From the NCBI GenBank assembly GCA_029248265.1, contig JAQWJQ010000148.1:1-35601 (forward strand): a DNA stretch of 35,601 nucleotides, in the 5' to 3' direction. Made by a program: the position numbers and the translations under genes. Positions 7,468 through 15,479 of this stretch are shown one piece after another (position 1 is the first letter of the stretch; each line of letters starts with the position of its first letter). The stretch comes from Planctomycetota bacterium (GTDB taxonomy: Bacteria > Planctomycetota > UBA1135 > GCA-002686595). The notes beneath the pieces are model-generated. The model made no database searches. It was not told the origin of the DNA and saw only the letters and a list, made by a program, of their open reading frames with translations.

Positions 7468-10400
7468 TCAGCGCCGCTTGCGCCGCTCCAGAAGGGTCCA
7501 GACGACGTCCGACACCTCGTCCTCCTCCACCGCGCCGCTCCCGTCGAGATCCCAGCGGGAGAGGAAGTCGTCCGGCCCGGACTCCACGCCCCACCGCAGC
7601 AGCACCGCCTCCGCCCGCTCGAGCTCGTCTGGCTCGACGATCGAGGAGCGGTCCACGTCCAGCTGCGCGAAGAGCAGCGGCCGCTTGCGGAGCTCCCGCT
7701 TGGTGAGCTGGCCGTCCTGGTCGGCGTCGAGGCCCTCGCTGATGGACTCCACGGTGGAGCCCGGCGGCAGGTCCACCCTGGGGCCGCGCCGGCGCGACGG
7801 CCACTCTGTGTCCCTGGGGACCTCTCCCCGCGCCCGGCGGCTCGCGAAGCGGGTCGGGTCAAGCTGACAGAACCCGTCGCCGTCTCGATCGAGCAGCTGC
7901 CAGTCCTCATCCCTGAGGGAGAACTCGCGGGGGCCGATCGACCCCCCCCCGGAGCGATCCAGGGCCTCAAACCGCTCCAGCCCGGCCCGATCCCCGAACC
8001 GAAGCTCGCGCAGGGCGCCGGGATGCCGGGAGAGCTCGTGCAGGTCGAGGCGCTTGCTCCCGTCCAGGTCCAGGGCTCCGAAGACGGCGCGCTCCGCCTC
8101 CTTCCGGTCCAGGCGCCCGTCCTTCTTCCGCTCGAAGTCATAGGGGTCGGTCCCGTCGAGTAGGCGAGCCAGGTCTCCGTCCGGGCGGACGCGCTCCTCA
8201 GGGTCCATGATCACGTCGGGCTCAAGCACCGCGGTCCGGCCATAGTCCTCAGCCGTCCGCGCGAGCTCCGCGAGCGTCACGCGCCCATCCCCGTCCAGGT
8301 CGACGCTCGCCCCGCCCACCTTCTGCATCTCCGCGCCGATGAGGAGCCCGCTGCGGTCGGCGTCCGCGTGGCTGAAGAGCCTCCGGGCGGACGCAGCCGC
8401 CGCGATGGACTCCTGGGCGTACGGCCCCAGGGTCCCGAGGACGTCCCCCTTCACGTCGAGCAAGGTCTCAATCTCACCCCGCATCAACCACCTCGACTTC
8501 GGGTGGCTCACGTCCTTCAAGCGCGTCCCGTCCTCGTCGAGCATCTTGTCCAACGGGAAGCGCTCGGCGCGGAGCACGTACCCCTCCTGCAGGCCCAGGA
8601 TCGCGCCGAGCATCACAGGCTCGGCGCTGTTCGTCATGTCGTTGACGATGATGCCGTTCTCACCCGGGACGAAGGCGTACTTGCGCAGGAAGGGGGGCGT
8701 GTACCACTCCCCCACCTCGAGGAGGTCTGACGCGTCCCCAGCAGGGGTGATCGAGGCCTGCTCGAGCGACGTGGGGTCCGTGACGTCGACCGTCCGCAGG
8801 AAGGAGTCCTGCTGCCCGTTGTTCTGGGTGCGCTCCTCCACGAAGTACATGTAGTCGCGTTCGCGGGTGCGGTCGCCGCCCTGGGGAGACGCGAGGTCCA
8901 CGTGGCTACGGAGCACGACGCTGTGGTAGATGGCGTTGTTGCGGCGCCGCTCCGCCGCGCCAGGCCGCCGCCGCTCCGACTCGATCAGCTCCATGTGCGC
9001 CGGCTCCGTGGCGTCGACCAGGATCGGCCCGGCCTCCTCGTCGCAGACCGCAACCAGCCGCCGCGCCTGCGTCCGCTCATCGCTGGGCTCCCCGTCTTCG
9101 TCCACGGTGGGACGACTGAACTGAAACATCACGTCGAGGTCCACGGCCCCGGCGCCGCCCCCGTCGAGGGCCAGCCCGCCGATCACCCGCGGCTTCACCG
9201 GGAGGCGCACGTCCACCACGATGAGGCCACCGGGACCATCTGCCACGTAGGCGTAGGGCCACCGGATCTCGATGTCATGCGCGTCGATGGTCGGCAGCGC
9301 CGCGACCAGCTCCAGCTCGCCGGGCTCGCTCACGTCGAAGACCTTGACCCCCCCCACGCCGTCCGCGACCCAGAGGTGCGACCCCGCGAGGGCGAGCCCC
9401 CGCGGAGAGACGGTCATGTGGAAGTCCGTCCGTCGAGGCGCACGAGGATCGCGGACGTCGAGGGCGTGTATGCCGCGCTTCCCCTCCGAGACGTAGACGT
9501 GATGGACGTGGCCATGCAGCGGGTCTGTGGCGAGCTCCAGGTCCACGATGTCCGGCAGGACGAACCGTCCGAGCGGGGCGCTCTGCTGCGGATTCTCCCG
9601 GTCAAAGCCCACGATCTCCACACCCCGCCGGTCGGCCGCCACGACCACCTGCCGTCCCAGCTGGAAGTTGCCAGACCCCATGCCCCACGTCTCCGACGCA
9701 CGGTGGCACTCGGCGCATGACCTCGCTGTTGGCCGCGTCGAGTGGAGCTGGTGGTGGATCATGGTCAGCCCCGACAGCCCGTTCGAGGTGACAGGGAACT
9801 CCTGGTCGAGGACGCGCTTACCCTCCGCATTGTCGACGGTCCCCATCGTCGAGAAGCCCGTCAGGTACGGGGCGACCCGGCCCCGCTCATCGAGGCCCGC
9901 GTAGAAGCTCTTCCACGTGGTGAACACCTTCTCCTGAGTCGTCACCCGCCCTGGTGTGCGCTGCCCCGACAGGAGGTCCAGCTGGGAGAGGGCCTCGTTC
10001 CGGTAGAAGTGGAAGCCCAGGAAGTTGACGTTCCAACCGCCGTGGCACGTGTAGCAGGCCACGTTGCCGTGCTCCGCGGTCATGGCGAGCTGGGCCTCTG
10101 GGTTGTAGTCCTCGTGGCCGATGTCGATCACGTTGACGGCCTGCTTGATCCGGTGCTCAGCCCCCGTCACCTTGCTGCGCATCCACACCTCACCGTCGCG
10201 CTCGAACAGGTGCTTCAGCCGCGTGCCACGCTCGGTCGTCATGGTGGCGCGCGCCTCGGTGGACCCGTGGCACGCCTCGCAGGAGATGTCCGTGGCCTCC
10301 TCCATCTTGGAGAGCAAGCGGCCATCCCCCATCACGCCGTCGAGCGTGTGGCAGTCGACGCAATGCAGGCCGGAGGCGTGGTGGACGTCCGGAGGGGTGA

Positions 10401-11376
10401 CCTCCTGGTCGTTCACGAAGAAGGCCCGGTGCAAGAGGCTGTCCGTCGTGCCAGGGATCTCCGGTCCGCCGGGGGCTCCGGGTGGGAGCTGGGAGAGCCC
10501 TCGGAAGTGCAGGCCGATCGAAGCGTCGCCGTAGTGGCACGTGGTGCAGGTCTCCGTCGGCGGCGCGGTGAGCATGGTGTGAGCCCGCGGGTGCCCAGGC
10601 TCCGTACGCTTCGTCGTCCGATCCGCTGACTCGCTCAGGCCGTCCTGGCGGTACGGGACATGGCACGCCGCGCAGCCGGCGCCGCGATACTCCCCATCGA
10701 ACCCGACCCGCCCGCGCAAGGCGCGCCCCTGGGACCACAGGTGACACTGCATGCACTCCTTGCGGACGAGGTCCGGGAAGTGCGCGGCGAGCGTGCCCTG
10801 GTCATCCGAGGAGTCGAACTTCGGCGGCTGCAAGAGACGCTCGATCGTGCTCCCCTCGATCCCGCGCGGGGCCGAGACCGGGAAGACCGAGTAACGGGAG
10901 TCCCGCTCCTCCTGGATCCCGTTCTCGAAGAACCCGTCCGAGAGGTGTGCGGCCGTGGTGCCGTGGAGGGAGACCTTCAGGTGGTCGATGAGCTCCTGGT
11001 GACAGTCTCCACAAACGCGGTCGGCGACGCGCAGGTCCATGGGGTTCAAGAACCGCAGGTAGGCGAGGTCGTGATTCTCGGGAAGGACCCGCTCGTTGGT
11101 CTGCACAGGTGCGACGGGTTGCACGTGGGCGCGGACCTTCTCCCGCGCTTCGCCGTCGCCGCCGTGGCACTCCACGCACGACAGCGGGAACCCGGGGTGC
11201 ATGTCCTCGATCCCCTCGTGGCAGACCATGCACCCCTCCGAGTCGGGGGACGCGACGGCCTCCACCACCATGGGCGCCCCGAGAATCGGGGGCGCTCCAC
11301 GGTCGCCAGATGCGAACGCTCCGCCGACCACCGAGGCGAGGAGCGCGACGATCAAAGCCGCCGCTCGAACCCCCAT
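7468..11376 (-). CDS. Exported decahaem cytochrome c / LVIVD propeller / EF-hand fusion
   Basis: Function unknown; 1302 residues. A signal peptide (hydrophobic 5-22, FASG near the cleavage site) precedes ten CxxCH haem-binding motifs at residues 49, 67, 122, 208, 235, 277, 339, 366, 441 and 554. Residues about 575-930 carry repeated VSEGKRGIHALDV, WVADGVGGVKVFDV and YVADGPGGLIVVDV units, typical of LVIVD-type beta-propellers. Residues about 1000-1290 hold about eight EF-hand-like loops (DLDGDGRVTLAEL, DLDGSKRLDLHEL, DRDGDGFCQLD, DADQDGQLTKREL, DLDGSGAVEEDEV and others), several with full Ca-ligand patterns. It would act outside the cytoplasm as an electron carrier or oxidoreductase with a calcium-dependent tail. 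Its ATG shares one base with the stop of the DUF1501-like gene (TGATG), so translation is probably coupled. Possible roles are periplasmic electron transfer or redox work on a substrate bound by the propeller; neither is shown. Confidence 0.88.
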   Translation of the reverse strand: MGVRAAALIVALLASVVGGAFASGDRGAPPILGAPMVVEAVASPDSEGCMVCHEGIEDMHPGFPLSCVECHGGDGEAREKVRAHVQPVAPVQTNERVLPENHDLAYLRFLNPMDLRVADRVCGDCHQELIDHLKVSLHGTTAAHLSDGFFENGIQEERDSRYSVFPVSAPRGIEGSTIERLLQPPKFDSSDDQGTLAAHFPDLVRKECMQCHLWSQGRALRGRVGFDGEYRGAGCAACHVPYRQDGLSESADRTTKRTEPGHPRAHTMLTAPPTETCTTCHYGDASIGLHFRGLSQLPPGAPGGPEIPGTTDSLLHRAFFVNDQEVTPPDVHHASGLHCVDCHTLDGVMGDGRLLSKMEEATDISCEACHGSTEARATMTTERGTRLKHLFERDGEVWMRSKVTGAEHRIKQAVNVIDIGHEDYNPEAQLAMTAEHGNVACYTCHGGWNVNFLGFHFYRNEALSQLDLLSGQRTPGRVTTQEKVFTTWKSFYAGLDERGRVAPYLTGFSTMGTVDNAEGKRVLDQEFPVTSNGLSGLTMIHHQLHSTRPTARSCAECHRASETWGMGSGNFQLGRQVVVAADRRGVEIVGFDRENPQQSAPLGRFVLPDIVDLELATDPLHGHVHHVYVSEGKRGIHALDVRDPRAPRRTDFHMTVSPRGLALAGSHLWVADGVGGVKVFDVSEPGELELVAALPTIDAHDIEIRWPYAYVADGPGGLIVVDVRLPVKPRVIGGLALDGGGAGAVDLDVMFQFSRPTVDEDGEPSDERTQARRLVAVCDEEAGPILVDATEPAHMELIESERRRPGAAERRRNNAIYHSVVLRSHVDLASPQGGDRTRERDYMYFVEERTQNNGQQDSFLRTVDVTDPTSLEQASITPAGDASDLLEVGEWYTPPFLRKYAFVPGENGIIVNDMTNSAEPVMLGAILGLQEGYVLRAERFPLDKMLDEDGTRLKDVSHPKSRWLMRGEIETLLDVKGDVLGTLGPYAQESIAAAASARRLFSHADADRSGLLIGAEMQKVGGASVDLDGDGRVTLAELARTAEDYGRTAVLEPDVIMDPEERVRPDGDLARLLDGTDPYDFERKKDGRLDRKEAERAVFGALDLDGSKRLDLHELSRHPGALRELRFGDRAGLERFEALDRSGGGSIGPREFSLRDEDWQLLDRDGDGFCQLDPTRFASRRARGEVPRDTEWPSRRRGPRVDLPPGSTVESISEGLDADQDGQLTKRELRKRPLLFAQLDVDRSSIVEPDELERAEAVLLRWGVESGPDDFLSRWDLDGSGAVEEDEVSDVVWTLLERRKRR

Positions 11377-12530
11377 CAGGAGTAGATTTCCCTGAGCACT
11401 GAGCCTTTCGCGTGGCGCGGATCAGCCCCGAAGAGGTCCGCGATGGTGGGCATCACGTCGATCGTCCGTCGATCATCCTTGACGACCTTGCCGCGCTTGA
11501 AGTCCGGGCCCCAGGCGACGCCGTGCACGAACCGAAGGTCGTCCGACCCGTCGCCGTGATCGAGGCCCCGACGCGAGTTGAGGTCCGCGTCCCGACCAAA
11601 CTCGGGGAGCACGATGACCGCCGTGGAGTCCCGCAGCGTCTCATCCCCTTGGATTGCCGAGACCAGCTCGCCGATCGCGGCGTCGTTTCGCCGGATGACC
11701 TCCGAGTATCCGTTGAAGGAACCGTGCGCAATGTCGGCCTGTTGCAGCACAACGCCGATCATCCGCGGGCGGAAGACCGAGAGGAGGTTGCGCGCCAGCT
11801 GGATCGCCTTGGCGTCCCCGGCTCCCGCACCGGTCATGCCTGTCACGCCACGGCCGAGCTCCTCCATGATGTAGCGCTCGACGCGGGCGCGCGACGTCTC
11901 CGCCGCCGACGGCGGGGCCCCACCCCGCAGCACTCGCCGGAGCTCGGCGACGCGCTCAGCGTCAGACCCGGCGAGCGGACGCGGCGTCCCGAGCTTGGCG
12001 ACGATCCCCTTGAACTCCTCGTTGAAGATCCCGTCCCCATCGAGGGTGGTCGCGCCGTACTTCTGGCCGTAGTCCGGGTGGAGGCCGTAGGCGTAGTTCA
12101 CCTGCTGAGCGCCCCCAGAGGTGGTGACCCAGACGTCACTCGCTGCCAGCCCGAGGTCCTTCCGGACGTACTCGAACAGCGTCGGGTCCGGTGCCCTGCT
12201 GTTGTCTCGGATGCCCCGCGCCTCCGAGATCCCCGTGACGATCGACATCGACGCCCCGAAGTGGCCGAGGTTGGCCGTCCTGAGCCGGGTGAAGAGCACC
12301 CCCTCGTCCGCCAGCCGCACGAGGTTCGGGACCTGCTTCGGTGAGCCGAACGTCTCCCGGCTCCGAACGCCACCCGCCATGATCACGAGCACCACGTGCT
12401 TCGTCTTGAAGCCGGGCCGGAGGGGCCCGATGGCGGCGGCGAGCGGCGAGGAGGCGCCGAGGGCGCCGACGCCAGCGGCGGCGCGCAAGAAGTCGCGGCG
12501 CGAGGGGGGGCTGTAATCGAGGAGGCTCAT
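11376..12530 (-). CDS. Tat-exported DUF1501-like protein (alkaline phosphatase/sulfatase-like fold)
   Basis: Probably a DUF1501-family protein, common in Planctomycetes and related to the alkaline phosphatase superfamily. It is 384 residues long. The N-terminus has a twin-arginine signal, SRRDFLRAAAG (residues 10-20) followed by a hydrophobic stretch, so it is expected to be exported folded. The body starts KTKHVVLVIMAGGVRSRETF, has a PNLVRLADEGVLF segment like sulfatases, and later LPEFGRD and GLDHGDGSDD, which look like the metal-binding end of the fold. Its ATG overlaps the stop of the DUF1549-like gene by four bases (ATGA) and its stop overlaps the cytochrome start, so the three genes are one translationally coupled unit. 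Enzymatic activity is not established for the family. A divergent sulfatase is the alternative reading. Confidence 0.75.
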   Translation of the reverse strand: MSLLDYSPPSRRDFLRAAAGVGALGASSPLAAAIGPLRPGFKTKHVVLVIMAGGVRSRETFGSPKQVPNLVRLADEGVLFTRLRTANLGHFGASMSIVTGISEARGIRDNSRAPDPTLFEYVRKDLGLAASDVWVTTSGGAQQVNYAYGLHPDYGQKYGATTLDGDGIFNEEFKGIVAKLGTPRPLAGSDAERVAELRRVLRGGAPPSAAETSRARVERYIMEELGRGVTGMTGAGAGDAKAIQLARNLLSVFRPRMIGVVLQQADIAHGSFNGYSEVIRRNDAAIGELVSAIQGDETLRDSTAVIVLPEFGRDADLNSRRGLDHGDGSDDLRFVHGVAWGPDFKRGKVVKDDRRTIDVMPTIADLFGADPRHAKGSVLREIYS

Positions 12531-13582
12531 GATGACTCGTACTCTGGACTGCTCAGGAGCGTGTAGAGGACGAGGGTCGGGCCGTCCCCCGCTCCGGATG
12601 CCACGCCGGTGAAGGCGCTCTTCTCTTCGTCGGTTGCCGCGCGACCGAGGAGGCGCTTGAAGACGTCCTCGACCCAGGCTGCCGCGTCTTCGAGCTCGGG
12701 GCCGCGCGGGGCCTTGGTCCCCTCGGCCTCGAGCAACATGCGTGCGATCGTGGACCTCAGGGGGGCGGGGTCACCAAGGCCGTCGAGGGCACTGCGCAGC
12801 GCCTCCGTCGTCTCGGCCGTGGGCGGCGGAGCGCCCAGGTCGACGTGGACCGCGCGCACCCAGGTGCGGTTGGACATCGGGGCCCCCCTGGCGACTCGTT
12901 CGGCGTACGCGTCTGAGGCCAGCCACGCCTTCACAAAGTCAGGGAAGGCATAAGCCTCCCGGTAGAGCCGCTTCCCGGCGCGCGCGCGCTCGCGCTTCGG
13001 CATGGGCGTTCGCGTCAGCCGCTCATACTCGCGGCCCACCAGGTAACGCGCGGCGTCCTTGTGGTTCGCTGCAATCTCGACGACGTCGGACTGGCTCTCC
13101 GCGCGGCTGCCCATGAAGACCCCCGCGCGCCCGTCATAGGCCCCCTTGCCAATCTCGAGCTCCCGCTTCGACGATTGCACCTCGATCCCACAGAACTGCT
13201 CCATGACCACCGTGACGAAGGTGTCCGCCCCAGGGTTCCGGAGGTCAAAGCTGGTGGAGAGCGCGATCCGGTGCAGGGCCTCGGCCGCGCTCATCGCCCC
13301 CCTTTGCAGCCGCCCAGGGACCTCGTCGAGGGAGGTCCCCACGGGACGGAACTGATCGATGAGCATGAAGAAGTAGAGCTGCTCTTCGAGCCAGTGCTGC
13401 CACGTGAGCTCCAGCGACCAGAGGTCGTCGATCACCCGCCCTCGAGGTTGACCGAGCCACGCCTGACGCTCCTCGGCGAGAGGAGGACGGCCGAGGAGGT
13501 CGATGCAGAGCGACCGCAGCCATCGATCGTCGATCGAGGCCGCTCCGGGCGAGGCGGTCGTTGCTCGTTGGTCCACAGGCAT
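12527..13582 (-). CDS. DUF1549-like protein, first gene of cytochrome operon
   Basis: 351 residues, related to the planctomycete DUF1549 (PSCyt2) family by the motif DDRWLRSLCIDLLGRPPLAEE (residues about 18-38); a weaker copy, VRAVHVDLGAPPPTAE, occurs near 240-255 and a third, VFKRLLGRAATDEEKSAF, near 312-330, suggesting internal repeats. Family function is unknown, but DUF1549 genes usually sit beside DUF1501 genes, as here. It has no CxxCH and no obvious signal peptide: the N-terminus (MPVDQRATTASPG) is polar. It may therefore stay in the cytoplasm, or leave folded with its Tat-exported neighbour. ATG at 13580-13582, with no in-frame alternative giving a signal sequence. The family assignment rests on motif resemblance, so confidence is moderate. 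Confidence 0.62.
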   Translation of the reverse strand: MPVDQRATTASPGAASIDDRWLRSLCIDLLGRPPLAEERQAWLGQPRGRVIDDLWSLELTWQHWLEEQLYFFMLIDQFRPVGTSLDEVPGRLQRGAMSAAEALHRIALSTSFDLRNPGADTFVTVVMEQFCGIEVQSSKRELEIGKGAYDGRAGVFMGSRAESQSDVVEIAANHKDAARYLVGREYERLTRTPMPKRERARAGKRLYREAYAFPDFVKAWLASDAYAERVARGAPMSNRTWVRAVHVDLGAPPPTAETTEALRSALDGLGDPAPLRSTIARMLLEAEGTKAPRGPELEDAAAWVEDVFKRLLGRAATDEEKSAFTGVASGAGDGPTLVLYTLLSSPEYESS

Positions 13583-13706
13583 CGGGAGGGGCGGCGCTCG
13601 TCACGCGGCGTCCGCCCCACCTCAATGGTAGTCCCCAGCCTTGATTTGTAACGACAAGATCCACGCCAGCGGCCCCCTCGGCGCCCCCGATGCCCCACCC
13701 AACGAC

Positions 13707-13745
13707 CGCGGCCGCGGCCCCCACCAGTCGGGGGCCGCGGCCGCG
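13707..13745 (-). terminator. GC-rich hairpin after the sigma-factor gene
   Basis: A perfect 16-bp inverted repeat (13707-13722 with 13730-13745) and a 7-base loop, starting 22 bp past the sigma-factor stop. There is no T-run, so it may be a transcript-end stabiliser or factor-assisted terminator. Its arm shares GCGGCCGCGGCCCC with the hairpin at 15367-15404. Confidence 0.55.
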
Positions 13746-13767
13746 CGGGTTCCACGGAGCCCCGCGG

Positions 13768-14934
13768 TCACAGGAACGGGTCGATTGCCTTGCGCAGGTT
13801 CGGGGTCTTCATCTTGGCGATCGCGCGCACCTGGATCTGGCGGATCCGCTCCAAGCTGACGCCCAGCTGCGCCGCGACCTCGCTCAGGGTGTGTTCACGG
13901 GGTTGGTTGATGCCAAACCGCAGCTCGATCACGAAGCGCTCGCGCTCCGAGAGGCGGTCCATGGCGTCGTGGATGCCCTCCTCCAGGGTGATGTCCTCCA
14001 TGCCCGTCGAGTACACGGTCCCCTCGTCGGCCTGTCCGAGCACCTCGGCGAGGCCGCCGGAGGCGTCATCGCCGGAGCTGAACGGAGAGTCGATGGAGAG
14101 CGTCGAGCGGCTCGCGGCGAGGGCACTCTCGACGAGGTGCTCTCCGAGGTCTGCCTCTTTCGCGATCGCGGAGACCGGCGCGTCGGGGCCGAGCTTGTCG
14201 ATCGCGGCGCGCACGTGCTTCATCGCCTTCTGCAGGTACACCGGGACGCGCACCGTCTGGCCGTTGTTGTAGAGGTAGCTGCGGTAGGCCTGGTTGAGCC
14301 AGTGGACCGCGTAGGTGCGGAACAAGAGTCCGCGACGCCAGTCGAAGCCGTCGACCGCCCGGAAGAGCGCCGCCGATCCTTCCTGGATCAGGTCCAGCCG
14401 GGAGACGCCGAGGTGCGCGTAGCGCTCCACGTTGATGATGGCGAGGTAGAGGTTGCGCTCGACGAGCTCGGTGCGCATGTGGTGCAGCTCGAGCCAGCGC
14501 CGACAGACGTCTTCCGGCAGCTCGCAGGCTGCGGACTCCACGTCGCGATACGTCGCGGGGTCGTACTTGACCTTGCCATCGATGTCCTCCTCGGTGAGCC
14601 CGGCCGCCTTGAGCGCGTGCTCGAGACGGAAGCGAGAGAACTCGACGCGCCGCGCGTGACGCGCCTCTTCAAGACGATCCATGATCGTGAGGTTCTCGAT
14701 CTCGGCCCGCAGCTGCTCCTCGATGGAGGCCACTCCAGAGCGCTGCAGCTCCACCTCGTCGACCTCGGGCTTTCGCCAGGCCGCGGGGTCTCGGAGTTCA
14801 ATGTCGAACTTCTGGCGGTTCCAGTCCTGCGCCCGGCGCTTGGCCTTCGCAGAGAAGCCGTCGGCGTCCTCCGCGTAACGGTCGAGGATGCGGTCGAGCT
14901 CGTTGAGAGTCTTGAGTGATCGGGTGGCGGTCAT
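13768..14934 (-). CDS. Sigma-70 family RNA polymerase sigma factor, divergent
   Basis: 388-residue sigma factor of the RpoD/RpoS type. Regions 2.1-2.4 lie at about 155-233 (LVERNLYLAIINVERYAHLG, LDLIQEG, FRTYAVHWLNQA, TVRVPVYL), region 3 at about 234-285, and region 4 at about 325-385 with the helix-turn-helix LSEVAAQLGVSLERIRQIQ. The -10-reading segment normally STYATWWIRQAI is here RTYAVHWLNQAY: one of the promoter-melting tryptophans is His and the conserved Arg is Asn. This argues for an alternative or specialised sigma factor rather than the main one. ATG at 14932-14934 is chosen because a GGAG lies 7 bp upstream; an in-frame GTG at 14965-14967 would add 11 residues. Flanked by GC-rich hairpins sharing a 14-base core. 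Target promoters are unknown. Confidence 0.9.
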   Translation of the reverse strand: MTATRSLKTLNELDRILDRYAEDADGFSAKAKRRAQDWNRQKFDIELRDPAAWRKPEVDEVELQRSGVASIEEQLRAEIENLTIMDRLEEARHARRVEFSRFRLEHALKAAGLTEEDIDGKVKYDPATYRDVESAACELPEDVCRRWLELHHMRTELVERNLYLAIINVERYAHLGVSRLDLIQEGSAALFRAVDGFDWRRGLLFRTYAVHWLNQAYRSYLYNNGQTVRVPVYLQKAMKHVRAAIDKLGPDAPVSAIAKEADLGEHLVESALAASRSTLSIDSPFSSGDDASGGLAEVLGQADEGTVYSTGMEDITLEEGIHDAMDRLSERERFVIELRFGINQPREHTLSEVAAQLGVSLERIRQIQVRAIAKMKTPNLRKAIDPFL

Positions 14935-15479
14935 AGTCGTTCTCCGGGGCAGGTCCGTCTCGGACACGGCGATGCGCGGATGAGCCGCGCGTCAAAGTGT
15001 TCGGTTAGGAGTGGCCCGTCTTTCAATCTGGGGCTTCCGCGCGCCGCGACCTGCGGCGGCTGAAACACCCGTGGGGTGGAGCCAGTGCGAGTGCCGTGCC
15101 GAATCGTCTTCCTCGCGTTCCCGAGGGCGACATGGCCGCGCGCTGCCTTCCGGGGCGGTCTTCGTTTCCTCTACGCCGCCTGACGCCGAATAGTTGGGGT
15201 TCTTCTGCGCCGAAGAGAGTGATCGCCACGGCTTATGACCGCGCCCCGCATGCCTCGCGCCCTGCGATACCGGGGGCTTACGGCGACTCGTGACGTCTCC
15301 CCCAGGGACAGCGCCTGCCATCGGGGCAGTTGGGCCCGCGAACGCCCCCGCTCGGGCGTCAAAAAGGCAGCGGCCGCGGCCCCTCTCGGGGCAGCGGCCG
15401 CTGCATCAATCGTCACCCAGGGCGGTTCGTCGCAAGACCCACCGCCTGGCCGATAGGGCCCGCCAGGGGCCCCACGGCG
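14935..15479. other. Intergenic region between sigma factor and acyl-CoA dehydrogenase
   Basis: 545 bp with no convincing gene: short open frames exist on both strands but are Arg/Pro-rich, lack conserved motifs and look like GC-rich noise. Next to the sigma-factor start there is a 6-bp-stem hairpin (14974-14979 with 14985-14990), probably in its leader. The far end holds the acyl-CoA dehydrogenase terminator (15361-15404). Promoter sequence for the sigma factor must lie here, but no clear -35/-10 pair was found. An unrecognised small RNA cannot be excluded. Confidence 0.5.
15361..15404 (-). terminator. Intrinsic terminator of the acyl-CoA dehydrogenase gene
   Basis: Arms 15367-15383 and 15388-15404 form a 17-bp stem with one mismatch and a 4-base loop. 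On the minus strand it is followed by TTTTT (15361-15365), 75 bp past the stop codon. This is the classical rho-independent form. Confidence 0.85.

Noticed and set aside
15011-15456. Small plus-strand genes in the gap upstream of the sigma factor
   Set aside because: Low-complexity Arg/Pro/Ala products without motifs or ribosome-binding sites, one running through a terminator hairpin.
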